A stretch of 41,680 bases of DNA from Verrucomicrobiaceae bacterium UBA7681 (GTDB lineage Bacteria; Verrucomicrobiota; Verrucomicrobiia; Verrucomicrobiales; Verrucomicrobiaceae): assembly GCA_002482965.1 (NCBI GenBank), contig DLGZ01000047.1:41946-83625 (forward strand). The letters are read 5' to 3'. Both the position numbers and the translations under genes were made by a program. Within the stretch, counting starts at the first letter, position 1; each line of letters opens with the position of its first letter. The notes under the pieces were generated by a model. The model saw only the letters and a program-made list of their open reading frames with translations. It was not told where the DNA came from and did no database searches. This document shows, one piece after another, positions 1-7,616 of this stretch.

Positions 1-1131
1 CAGCTCAACGTCCTGCTCATCGACGGCAGTCCCGGCAAAGAACCGCTCAGTGGTGCCACTGATTTCCTGGAGATCGCACTCACTCCGCACACCGTCGCAG
101 CTGCGACGCTCAAGGATCTCATCCGCACCAAGAAAATCGATCTGCGCAAAATGCGCAATGACGACCTCCGTCAGCAGGAAGTCATCATCATGGCCGATGT
201 GGCGCGCCTGCAAGGCAACACCCAGAATGACATCGACAAATTCGTCAAAGAAGGCGGCGGCCTGCTCGTCTTCGCCGGACCTGACTGCGATGTTGACTGG
301 TACAACCGTGAGTTCTTCCGCAAAGGCGAAGGTCTGTATCCTGCCGCCATCAAGGGACAGACCCGCGCCGACTCCGACTCCCTGCCCGCGCGCATCCTCA
401 TGCAGCGCTTCACGCATCCCGCCGCGCTGTACTTCAACGACGTTCGCGCCGGCCGCCTGCAGGACGCCGAGTTCCGCCACTGGTTTGAGTTCGTACCGCA
501 GGGCGATCAAACTCAACGCATCTTCAATCTCGACCGCAACGTGCCGCTGATGATCGAGAAAAAATACGGACGTGGCCGCGTCATCGCCGTCGCCACCACG
601 GCCAATGCCGCATGGAGCAATCTCCCGCTGCAGCCCTTCTTCGTGCCGCTCATGCAGCGCCTCACCACCTACCTCGCCACCGAAGGCAGCGCACCCGCCT
701 GGCAGCTCGTCGGTTCCACGATCCGCCTGCCGCTCGAAAAAGCTGAGCTCGGCTCCGAGTTCACGCTGCGCGATCCCACCGGCCAGACGCAGACGCTGAA
801 TTCCGCCAAAGAAGGTGACGCCGTCTTCATCCAAAGCCCACCCATCACTCAGCCCGGCATCTTCCAACTGCAAAAGGTCGGCACGGAGAAGACCACCCTG
901 CTCGCCTTCAACATCGACGGCACCGAGTCCAACCTCAAAGCCCTGCCTCCCGCCGACATCCAAAAAATCGCCCAGCGTTACGACTCCGCGTATGCCGAGA
1001 CCCTGCCCGCCTACCAGGCCCTCGACCGCACCCGCCGCCACGGCAGCGAACTCTGGCAGCCCCTGCTCATCCTCCTGCTGGGACTTCTCTTCGCCGAAGT
1101 CCTCCTGCAACAGCACATCGCCAAAGGCTGA
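1..1131 (+). CDS. BatA-like membrane protein, 3' part (GATase-like and C-terminal TM)
   Basis: The reading frame is open from base 1, so the true start lies upstream and only about 376 C-terminal residues are visible. The visible part starts within a region typical of BatA/VWA-type membrane proteins of Planctomycetes and Verrucomicrobia (LIDGSPGKEPLSG), followed by a GATase-like segment (VKEGGGLLVFAGP) and a beta-rich stretch. It ends in one membrane helix (PLLILLLGLLFAEVLL) and a short basic tail. An internal ATG at 151 gives 326 residues but cuts through conserved sequence, so it is not the start. The next gene, a VWA protein, follows after 12 bp, so the two are probably cotranscribed. Such proteins usually sit beside MoxR and DUF58 genes and are thought to form membrane-anchored MoxR-linked complexes; the exact function is unknown. 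Confidence 0.8.
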   Translation, partial: QLNVLLIDGSPGKEPLSGATDFLEIALTPHTVAAATLKDLIRTKKIDLRKMRNDDLRQQEVIIMADVARLQGNTQNDIDKFVKEGGGLLVFAGPDCDVDWYNREFFRKGEGLYPAAIKGQTRADSDSLPARILMQRFTHPAALYFNDVRAGRLQDAEFRHWFEFVPQGDQTQRIFNLDRNVPLMIEKKYGRGRVIAVATTANAAWSNLPLQPFFVPLMQRLTTYLATEGSAPAWQLVGSTIRLPLEKAELGSEFTLRDPTGQTQTLNSAKEGDAVFIQSPPITQPGIFQLQKVGTEKTTLLAFNIDGTESNLKALPPADIQKIAQRYDSAYAETLPAYQALDRTRRHGSELWQPLLILLLGLLFAEVLLQQHIAKG

Positions 1132-1143
1132 CACACTTAAAGA

Positions 1144-3438
1144 ATGACCCCGCAAACCGAAACCACCCTGCGCTTCACCGGCGGCTATTCGCCGCTCCCG
1201 GTGGTCGTGCTCGCGTTTGGTCTTGCGGCGTTCATGTGGTTTCTCTACCGCCGTGAATTGAAGTACGTCGGCAGCCGCGCCGCGCAGGTGCCCGCCGTTC
1301 TGCGTTCGCTGGCGGTCTTCATTCTCGTACTCGCGCTCGCCGGCCCGATCCTGCGCCACGTCACCACCTTGCGCCAGCTTGGCCGTGTCGTCATCGCGGT
1401 GGACAGTTCCGCCAGCATGCAACTCACGGACGAAGCCGCCGGCGCTGCCACAGGCACTTCCAAAGCACGCTTCCAACGCGCCGAGGATCTCCTGCTCAAA
1501 GGCTCGACGCCACTGCTGAAAAAACTCGCCGAGACCCAGGATGTGGAACTCGTGGCACTGCGTGGCATGAACACGCAGCGGCTGTGGTGGTACCGCCAGG
1601 GCGGTAAGGACACATCCGGCGACATGCCGACCACATTTGAGCTGCCCGCCACCTCACCGATCACCAATCTCGATCAAACGCTCCGCGCAGCACTCGGCCC
1701 CGCCACCGCTGGCACCGCGCTTATCGTGCTCACTGACGGCCAGCACAATTCCAGCGGCTCTCCCGAAGAGTTCAGCAGCGCGCTCAAGGCCAGCGGCACC
1801 GCCATCTTTACCATCGGCTTCGGCACCGAAATCCCACCGCCGGATCTGGCGCTGCTGGCCGTCACCGCTCCCGAATCCGTCTTCTCCAAGGAAAACTTCC
1901 AGGGACGCCTCACCGTCAACGACAGCATGCCCGCAGGCATTCCCGCCAATGTGCGCATCGAGAGCCAGGGCAAGGTGCTGTGGAAAAAGGACTTCACCAC
2001 CACCGGCAAAGGTGAAAAGGCTTTCGATTTCGTCTTCCCCGTCACCGAGCTGCCGCCACCTGCCCCCGGTCAGCGCGACAAGACACTGCGTAACGTGAAC
2101 ATTCTGATCACCGCCAGCGGAGACCGCGCCGCGCTGGAAAAGACGCGCTCCAACAACGCCCGCGAGCTCTCCATTCACCTGCTGGAAAAGAAGCGCAAAG
2201 TGCTGATCCTCGACGGACGTCCGCGCTGGGAGTCACGCTACATCCACAACCACTTCGACCGCGACGAGCGCTGGCAGGCAACCATCATTTTCGATGACAT
2301 GGCGGACAACGCCGCCAACGGCAGCCTGCAAAAAGACTTCCCCAAAACACGCGATGATCTGCTGAGCTATGACCTCATCATTCTCGGCGAAGTCGCGCTG
2401 AACCGACTCAAGTCCGAAAGCCTCGACTGGATCATCGAGTTCGTCGAAAAACGCGGCGGCGGCTTGATTATGATCGACGGCCAGCGCGGCAAACTGCACG
2501 AATGGAGCCAGGGCAAAACCGCCCCGCTCATTCCTGTTCGGTTTCTGGCATCCAGCATCAAGAATCCAGCATCCAGCATCGAGTTGACCACCGACGGCCA
2601 GCGCTTCGATGCGCTGCGCCTCAGCGACAGCCCCAGCGCCAACACCGCGCTCTGGCCTACGCTCTCCAAAGTAAACTGGCATGCCAATGTCGAGGCACTG
2701 CCCGCCGCCATCACGCTAGCCACAGCGCAGCAGCCCGCGATTGTGTTTCGTCAGGTCGGCGCCGGTGCGGTGCTTTATCTTGGCACGGATGAACTCTGGC
2801 GCTGGCGCTTCCAAGTCGCGGACTTGTACCATCAGCGTCTCTGGATGCAACTGGGTGCGTGGATCGCTGCGCCGCCGTTTCAGATCGACCAAAAGAAACT
2901 CTCCGTCGGCACCGACCGCCTGCGTTACTCGCCCGGTGAAGCCTCTGAAATCCGAGTGCGTGTACGCAATGACAAGGGCGACATCATCGCCGATGCGCAG
3001 CCGCGCGCCTACCTCCTGCACGACGGCACTGAAGTCGCCACCTTGCAGCTCGAAGCAGATCCCACCCACATCGGCGTCTATCGCGCCCTCACCCCGCCGC
3101 TCAAGGCCGGCACCTATGAGATCGCCGTGGCGGAAAGTCCCAGTGCGCCACGCAGTGATGCACGCCTCTCCCTCCATGTCTCCGACACCGGCAATCCCGA
3201 ATGGGCCACGCTCACCATGAACCGCACGCTGCTCGAAACCATGGCCACCAACAGCGGCGGCCGTTTCCTGCGCGAAGAACAAGCCGCCACCGAACTCCCC
3301 GGCCTGCTGCAAAACATGGACCGCAAGCAGGTCATCACCAAAGAGACCAATCTCTGGTCCAGCTGGTGGTGGTTTGGTGCCGCCATCCTCCTGCTCACCG
3401 CCGAGTGGCTCATGCGCAAGCGCCTCAAACTCGTCTGA
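1144..3438 (+). CDS. VWA-domain membrane protein with GATase-like domain
   Basis: This protein has 764 residues. Two N-terminal membrane helices (about 17-37 and 52-72) are followed by a von Willebrand A domain whose MIDAS motif D87-S-S-A-S is intact and which also has TDGQHNSSG. A class I glutamine-amidotransferase-like fold (about 345-460, starting KRKVLILDGRPRWESRY) follows, without an obvious catalytic Cys-His pair. A beta-sandwich region and a C-terminal helix (WWWFGAAILLLTAEWL) complete it. It probably works with the preceding BatA-like protein as a metal-dependent adhesion or assembly platform served by a MoxR ATPase; this is inference from family context. Residues 468-480 (LASSIKNPASSIE) are encoded by a copy of a genomic palindromic repeat also found at 31864-31949, so this piece was probably acquired in frame. 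The YggU-like gene follows after 2 bp. Confidence 0.88.
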   Translation: MTPQTETTLRFTGGYSPLPVVVLAFGLAAFMWFLYRRELKYVGSRAAQVPAVLRSLAVFILVLALAGPILRHVTTLRQLGRVVIAVDSSASMQLTDEAAGAATGTSKARFQRAEDLLLKGSTPLLKKLAETQDVELVALRGMNTQRLWWYRQGGKDTSGDMPTTFELPATSPITNLDQTLRAALGPATAGTALIVLTDGQHNSSGSPEEFSSALKASGTAIFTIGFGTEIPPPDLALLAVTAPESVFSKENFQGRLTVNDSMPAGIPANVRIESQGKVLWKKDFTTTGKGEKAFDFVFPVTELPPPAPGQRDKTLRNVNILITASGDRAALEKTRSNNARELSIHLLEKKRKVLILDGRPRWESRYIHNHFDRDERWQATIIFDDMADNAANGSLQKDFPKTRDDLLSYDLIILGEVALNRLKSESLDWIIEFVEKRGGGLIMIDGQRGKLHEWSQGKTAPLIPVRFLASSIKNPASSIELTTDGQRFDALRLSDSPSANTALWPTLSKVNWHANVEALPAAITLATAQQPAIVFRQVGAGAVLYLGTDELWRWRFQVADLYHQRLWMQLGAWIAAPPFQIDQKKLSVGTDRLRYSPGEASEIRVRVRNDKGDIIADAQPRAYLLHDGTEVATLQLEADPTHIGVYRALTPPLKAGTYEIAVAESPSAPRSDARLSLHVSDTGNPEWATLTMNRTLLETMATNSGGRFLREEQAATELPGLLQNMDRKQVITKETNLWSSWWWFGAAILLLTAEWLMRKRLKLV
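2545..2583. repeat. In-frame copy of the ATCCAGCATC-type palindromic repeat
   Basis: This 39-bp segment inside the VWA gene is built from CATCCAGCATC units. Bases 2548-2569 match 31928-31949, the right arm of the hemW/squalene-synthase palindrome, at 21 of 22 positions. It is 13 whole codons in the gene frame and encodes LASSIKNPASSIE, which is itself an internal duplication (ASSI twice). The sequence therefore belongs to a dispersed repeat family rather than to the ancestral gene, an inference from similarity to the intergenic copy. Confidence 0.75.
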
Positions 3439-3440
3439 TC

Positions 3441-3722
3441 ATGGCCGCTTCCACTGATCGTTCCCAGCTCGCAGTTCGAGTCTCACCGAACGCGAAGAAA
3501 TCCGAGTTCGCGGGCTGGACCGCCGATGAAAAAGGCCGCCCCGTGCTGCTGGTGAAACTGCATGCGCCGCCTGTGGATGGCAAAGCCAACACCGAACTCA
3601 TCCGCTTCCTCGCCGAAGCCCTCGACTGCCCCAAAGGCCAGATCACCTTGATACGCGGCACTTCCAGTCGGCAGAAGACGGTGGAGCTGCCCGCGGCGGT
3701 GCTTGAGCGGTTGTCAAAGTAA
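3441..3722 (+). CDS. YggU/DUF167 family protein
   Basis: A 93-residue protein of the DUF167 (UPF0235, YggU) family. The family signature is clear: an N-terminal VRVSPNAKK strand, the central KLHAPPVDGKANTELIRFL motif, and a C-terminal IRGTSSRQKTVEL. Length and motif order match the whole family, so it is complete. The ATG at 3441 starts 2 bp after the stop of the VWA gene, so the two are likely translated from one message. The family has a known fold but no settled biochemical role. It lies at the end of the VWA membrane module, which may be incidental. A longer in-frame opening reaches back to 3201, but that part is antisense-like overlap with the VWA gene. Confidence 0.93.
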   Translation: MAASTDRSQLAVRVSPNAKKSEFAGWTADEKGRPVLLVKLHAPPVDGKANTELIRFLAEALDCPKGQITLIRGTSSRQKTVELPAAVLERLSK

Positions 3723-3804
3723 CTGGCCAGGTTTTGAACCGGCTGCATCCCCGCGTGAACATTTTTCCCGTGCAATACGTTTATAGCACCACTCTTTCAT
3801 TACC

Positions 3805-4209
3805 ATGAAACACCTCTCACCACTCGACTTCGTTGTTGTCTCACTGCTCTTGTTATTGGCAACACCTGCAACACGCGGGGCTGATGTGCCAAAGCCGGTG
3901 ACCGTCATGGTGCAGTTCACCTCCGCACAAGGAAAGGTGTACTCCACGACCGCCTCTAAAATCACGGGAGAACAGATACAGATGCCTCTATCGATTTCTG
4001 AAACCCACATGTGGATCGTGAAGATCATCAAAAACCGGGAGGATGACACGCTTTATGTCTCCGTCGCCACTCCGGGCAAAACGGATGCCACACAGGCTTC
4101 CGAGGTGCTGACTATTTTTGAAGCCGAGGTTCTAGCGGAAAGCGGAAAGCCGGTGACGGCCTTGAAGACGGATCAATACAAGCTGGAAGTGACGCTGACG
4201 CCGGAGTGA
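3805..4209 (+). CDS. Small exported protein of unknown function
   Basis: A 134-residue protein starting with a typical signal peptide: charged MKHLSPLDF, a hydrophobic core VVVSLLLLLATPA, and a likely cleavage site near TRGAD. The mature part of about 108 residues is predicted to be beta-rich and has no cysteines. I recognise no family. It is a plausible periplasmic protein. The gene stands alone, 82 bp after the YggU gene, and its last 37 bp overlap the 3' end of the convergent membrane-protein gene at 4173-4556, which is unusual and lowers certainty about one of the two stops. Confidence 0.7.
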   Translation: MKHLSPLDFVVVSLLLLLATPATRGADVPKPVTVMVQFTSAQGKVYSTTASKITGEQIQMPLSISETHMWIVKIIKNREDDTLYVSVATPGKTDATQASEVLTIFEAEVLAESGKPVTALKTDQYKLEVTLTPE

Positions 4210-4556
4210 GAATGCTCTGGTGAAGGTGCTGCGGCTCCCGGCTGTGTGTCGAGGTTGCGCTGCTGCCGCTTTTCGCGAATGCTTTTCATGACCTGAATGC
4301 TCATAATGAAAAGCCCGCCTACACACACGGTCATGATGATCTTGGTATCCCAGGGAAACTTGATGAGGCATACCATGAAGAGGACACACATGGGAATGGC
4401 GATGCCATATAGAAGGCCCGCAGACATCAGAAGCTCCCCCATGAGATGCAGCCCCAAGGCGATGGGTGAAAGCGCCATCGCCACAGTCAGTATGAATACG
4501 CCGAGACCGTACAGCCATCGCAGCATTTTCGTCCGGATATCTGACTGGGGTTTCAT
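4173..4556 (-). CDS. Small three-helix membrane protein
   Basis: A 127-residue protein with three strongly hydrophobic segments: LYGLGVFILTVAMALSPIALGL near residues 14-36, a second at about 41-64 (SAGLLYGIAIPMCVLFMVCLI), and a third at about 70-87 (IIMTVCVGGLFIMSI). A basic patch (KSIREKRQQR) and a polar, probably cytoplasmic tail follow. No family is recognised. The composition argues for a real membrane protein rather than a chance frame. Its 3' end overlaps the convergent exported-protein gene by 37 bp. No neighbour suggests a function. Confidence 0.62.
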   Translation of the reverse strand: MKPQSDIRTKMLRWLYGLGVFILTVAMALSPIALGLHLMGELLMSAGLLYGIAIPMCVLFMVCLIKFPWDTKIIMTVCVGGLFIMSIQVMKSIREKRQQRNLDTQPGAAAPSPEHSHSGVSVTSSLY

Positions 4557-4637
4557 GCGCTGGCGAGGTGAACTTCCTGCACTATCTAGCCGGGTGGTCG
4601 GGGCAGCGAAAGTCTAATCCGCAATCTGGAGAGCCGC

Positions 4638-5231
4638 TTAACCCCGTGCCCGCTCCAGCAAATTCATCATGAGGAAGGACAGCAGCAGGGCCAGTTGTTC
4701 GCCTTCATCCGCCGGACCTTCCTGCGTCAATCCAAAGCGGCCTTCGAAAAGCGCTGACTGCTTGGTCAGGCGCAGCGTGGGAGCCCCGGCTTCGCCACGG
4801 CTGGCGATGTAGCTCGGGTGCAGCATGTAGCCAGTGAACATGCCGATGACTGGAATGCCACCCACAAGACCGTCCAACACCTTGACGAAAGCATTGGCCT
4901 CCTGAATCGCAAAAGTCGGCGTCTGCGCGCCTGGAGCAAACACATCGTAGTGCGCCTTCCACATGGATTTCAATCCACGCCTGCCCACCGCGCCCAGCAC
5001 CTGGCCCGAGGGAGATCTGAAAGTGTAGCGCGCCGACCAGTCGATGATGCGGTCCGCCTCAATCGTCGCCAGCAGCGTCTGCCTCGTGTCATCCGTGAAC
5101 ACCTCCACCTTCTCTTTGAAGCGAAACAGCTTCTGCTTCACATAGCAGATCGTTCTGCCGCCGGCATCCGTCACGTAAATCTGCGGCGAGAATGCCAGGA
5201 GTTTGAAACGAAACGTGAGCGGGTAGTTCAT
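4638..5231 (-). CDS. LURP-one-related (tubby-fold) protein, copy A
   Basis: A 197-residue protein. It is built of short beta strands around one hydrophobic stretch, with features of the LURP-one-related/phospholipid-scramblase-like superfamily: FRFKLLAFSPQIYVTDAGG at the N-terminus, then LLATIEADRIIDWSARYTF and GRRGLKSMWKAHYDVF. Proteins with this fold may bind lipids or membranes, but the bacterial members are not characterised. It is about the same length as the gene at 5355-5948 and shares most residues with it, so the two are tandem duplicates. The 123 bp between them holds a short perfect hairpin. The C-terminal helix region (LALLLSFLMMNLLERA) may be membrane-associated. Downstream, 4557-4637 is noncoding. 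Confidence 0.82.
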   Translation of the reverse strand: MNYPLTFRFKLLAFSPQIYVTDAGGRTICYVKQKLFRFKEKVEVFTDDTRQTLLATIEADRIIDWSARYTFRSPSGQVLGAVGRRGLKSMWKAHYDVFAPGAQTPTFAIQEANAFVKVLDGLVGGIPVIGMFTGYMLHPSYIASRGEAGAPTLRLTKQSALFEGRFGLTQEGPADEGEQLALLLSFLMMNLLERARG

Positions 5232-5300
5232 GAGGCCACCAAGGTGGCGTCAATCATTTGGCTGGCAAGCTCTGAAGCGCTCGATCGGTTGGCAAAGTAG

Positions 5301-5321
5301 CCTTGTTGCTGCGCAACAAGG
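5301..5321. repeat. Perfect 9-bp inverted repeat between the LURP-one paralogues
   Basis: CCTTGTTGC-TGC-GCAACAAGG is a 9-bp stem with a 3-nt loop. It lies downstream of the copy B gene and upstream of copy A, both on the minus strand. It could attenuate or terminate transcription from copy B, but no run of U follows on the minus strand (CTACTTTGCC follows), so it is not a standard intrinsic terminator. Confidence 0.5.
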
Positions 5322-5354
5322 AATTCCTGTTCCGCAGGATCAGGGCAACGGTCC

Positions 5355-5948
5355 TCACTCCCGCACCTGCTCCAACAAACTCATCATGAGGAAGGACAGC
5401 ATCAGGGCCAGTTGTTCGCTTTCATCCGCCGGGCCTTCCTGCTTCAATCCAAAGCTTCCTTCGTCGAAAAGCGAAGGCTGCTTGGTCAGGCGCATCGCGG
5501 GAGTTCCGCCTTCGCGACGGGTGGCGAGGTAGCTCGGGCGCAGCAAGTAGCCTGAGAGCAGGCTGATGCCCATATCGCTCAAAAGGCCGTCCACCATGGT
5601 GATAAGAGGATTGACATTCTGAATCGCAAACGTCGGTTTTTCCTCACCTGGAGCAAACACATCGTAGTGCGCCTTCCACATGGATTTCATGCCACGCCTG
5701 CCCACCTCACCCAGCACCTGGCCTGTGGGAGATTTGAATGTGTAGCGCGCCGACCAGTCGATGATGCGGTCGGCCTCAATCGTCGCCAGCAGCGTCCTCT
5801 CCGAGTCATCCGCGAACACCTCCACCTTCTCTTTAAGACGAAAAAACTGCTGCCTCACATGGCAGATCGTGCCGCCATAAGCATCCGTGACATCGATCTC
5901 CGGCGTGGACGTCATGAGCTTGAAGCGGAAGTTGAGCGGGTAGTACAT
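5355..5948 (-). CDS. LURP-one-related (tubby-fold) protein, copy B
   Basis: A 197-residue paralogue of the gene at 4638-5231, aligned end to end with a single one-residue offset near the C-terminus. The best conserved block runs from KEKVEVF through TLLATIEADRIIDWSARYTF and KSMWKAHYDVFAPG. The centre (about residues 108-135, after PTFAIQ) is the most divergent part, so the two copies may have specialised there. It has no signal peptide. The family resembles the lipid-binding LURP-one/scramblase fold; the bacterial role is unknown. Both copies lie on the minus strand in tandem, copy B first. Confidence 0.82.
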   Translation of the reverse strand: MYYPLNFRFKLMTSTPEIDVTDAYGGTICHVRQQFFRLKEKVEVFADDSERTLLATIEADRIIDWSARYTFKSPTGQVLGEVGRRGMKSMWKAHYDVFAPGEEKPTFAIQNVNPLITMVDGLLSDMGISLLSGYLLRPSYLATRREGGTPAMRLTKQPSLFDEGSFGLKQEGPADESEQLALMLSFLMMSLLEQVRE

Positions 5949-6010
5949 GTGGCCGCCAAGGTGGCCGGACGGCTCGAGGTAGCAATGACAGAACGGATGT
6001 GAGATTGCAA

Positions 6011-7225
6011 TCAGCCTGCCGCATCAGGCATGCTCCCCAGCAGCGCCTGCGCACACGCCGCCGCAAACTCCGGCGCATTGATCTCGCACTCCATCTCCAC
6101 CAGCGGAATGCCAGGCCGCAGATTCTGACGGATGGCATCAAACAACGCCGCGTCGGCCTCGGCATCATAGAACGGCTTGCCCACTGCACTGATGATGCTG
6201 ATGGCCTTCAGCGGCAGTAGCACAGTCACCGGGCCGCGATACGCATTCACCTTCTCTGCGAGGATGCGGCCCAGCTCCGCGCATTCGGCGACGTTGGTCC
6301 GCATCAGCGTCACCTGCGGATTGTGAATGTAGAAGTGCCGTCCTTCAAACTTCGCTGGGACACTCGCCCGCTCGCCGAAGTTCACCATGTCGAGACAGCC
6401 CGGCGTCACGATGGCCGGAACGCCGGCCTTGCCCGCCGCATCCAGTCGTGTCGGACCCGCTCCAAGAATGCCGCCCACGAGTTCATCCGCCCATTCGGTG
6501 GTGGTGATGTCGAGCACACCGGCAAACATCCCGCTTTCGATCAGCGACTCCATGATCCTGCCGCCCGTGCCCGTGGAGTGAAAGACGAGCACTTCATACC
6601 CGGCGTCTTCCAGAATCTGCTTCGCCCGGTTCACGCACTCCGTCGTGTTGCCAAACATCGAGGCGGCGATCAGCGGCTTGTCCTCTCCCTCAGGCACCGT
6701 GGTTTCCACCATGCCGCAAATCGCCCCAGCCGCACGGGCCAGCAGCACGCGAGAAATGCGGTTGATCCCACTCACATCGACGATGCTCGGAAACATCACG
6801 ATGTCTTTCGTGCCGACATACGGTGCCACATTGCCAGCCGCCAGGGTGGAGACCATCACCTTCGGAAAACCCACCGGCAGCGCCCGCATCGCCGCCGTGC
6901 CGATGGCCGTGCCACCGCCACCGCCGAGCGAGATCACCCCCTGCACCTTGCCACTTGCGACCAAGGCAGACAAAAACGCCGCCGCTGCCCCAGCCATCGC
7001 CGTCACCGCCTCGCCACGGTCCTGCCGCACCATGATGCCCGCGAGGTCCACATTCCCCACCGCCGCGACCTGCTCCCGCGTCACATCCGGCTCCACCTGC
7101 GGCACCTCCCCGCTGCCAGTGTCGATGAGCATCGTCTGATGCCCGCGTGCGCGGATGATTTCCGCCACATAGGCGTGTTCGTGACCTTTGGTGTCGAGCG
7201 TGCCGAGAACTGCGATGGTTGCCAT
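6011..7225 (-). CDS. Tm-1-like ATP-binding protein (UPF0261)
   Basis: A 404-residue protein. It opens with the typical MATIAVLGTLDTKGHE, followed by GGGGGTAIGTAAMRALPVGFPKVMVSTLAAG and the DIVMFPSIVDVSGINRISR region, all diagnostic of the Tm-1-like/UPF0261 family. In plant Tm-1 the homologous domain binds ATP and a viral replicase. In bacteria the domain is often encoded beside a TIM-barrel phosphoenolpyruvate-hydrolase-family gene, which is not present here, so this copy stands alone. The whole family length is present, so the gene is complete. A promoter-like pair, TTGATG (7262-7257) and TTTATG (7239-7234) with a 17-bp spacer, would put the start of transcription within about 2 nt of the ATG at 7225. 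Confidence 0.9.
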   Translation of the reverse strand: MATIAVLGTLDTKGHEHAYVAEIIRARGHQTMLIDTGSGEVPQVEPDVTREQVAAVGNVDLAGIMVRQDRGEAVTAMAGAAAAFLSALVASGKVQGVISLGGGGGTAIGTAAMRALPVGFPKVMVSTLAAGNVAPYVGTKDIVMFPSIVDVSGINRISRVLLARAAGAICGMVETTVPEGEDKPLIAASMFGNTTECVNRAKQILEDAGYEVLVFHSTGTGGRIMESLIESGMFAGVLDITTTEWADELVGGILGAGPTRLDAAGKAGVPAIVTPGCLDMVNFGERASVPAKFEGRHFYIHNPQVTLMRTNVAECAELGRILAEKVNAYRGPVTVLLPLKAISIISAVGKPFYDAEADAALFDAIRQNLRPGIPLVEMECEINAPEFAAACAQALLGSMPDAAG

Positions 7226-7299
7226 GGTAGGAACATAAAAGCGGCTTCCGAAAGAACATCAACCGCTTCACACCACCTCCTATCCGCCCTCCACCCGGC

Positions 7300-7328
7300 T
7301 TGACGGGCCAGCTACGGGCCTTTACTCT
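7300..7328 (+). promoter_or_regulatory. Putative promoter of the AbiEii partner gene
   Basis: TTGACG at 7300-7305 and TACTCT at 7323-7328 are separated by 17 bp. A start point 7 nt past the -10 falls on the ATG at 7335, so the transcript may be leaderless. The alternative start at 7353 would give an 18-nt leader. The -10 matches TATAAT at only three positions. Confidence 0.45.
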
Positions 7329-7334
7329 CGTGCC

Positions 7335-7616
7335 ATGCCGCCTGTAGCAGCCATGCCCGCTGACAACCTCGACTTCGCGTGGGACCGTCCTGAAACGGCC
7401 TCCAGCCTGCGTGTGCGTCTCGCCACCAGCACAGGCGTTGACTGGTTGCACACCGCCGCCTGGCTCATGCGCGAGGCAAGGGTGGACCAAGTCTGGCAAT
7501 TCCTCACGCTTCGCCAGGTCGCCGAGAGCTTCCAACAACTCAGTCCCATGCTTGGCCGTCGTCGTCCCGTCTGGGAGCATCTCCTCCGCGCCGCTCATGA
7601 GCTGGGAAGAATCTAA
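7335..7616 (+). CDS. Small partner protein of the AbiEii-type nucleotidyltransferase
   Basis: A 93-residue protein, acidic and aromatic at its N-terminus (NLDFAWDRPE), followed by predicted helices (DWLHTAAWLMREARVDQVWQ) and a basic end (LGRRRPVWEHLLRAAHELG). An in-frame ATG at 7353 could be the true start, giving MPADNLDF; no clear ribosome-binding site supports either. It overlaps the next gene, an AbiEii-like nucleotidyltransferase, by 20 bp, so the two form a compact pair. It lacks the winged-helix layout of the usual AbiEi antitoxin. From its size and coupling I infer an antitoxin-like or accessory role. I recall similar small proteins upstream of such nucleotidyltransferases in other bacteria, but this could not be checked here. 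Confidence 0.72.
   Translation: MPPVAAMPADNLDFAWDRPETASSLRVRLATSTGVDWLHTAAWLMREARVDQVWQFLTLRQVAESFQQLSPMLGRRRPVWEHLLRAAHELGRI

Noticed and set aside
6323..7303. A 326-residue plus-strand open frame opposite the Tm-1-like gene
   Set aside because: Arg/His-rich shadow of the minus-strand gene, with no recognised feature.
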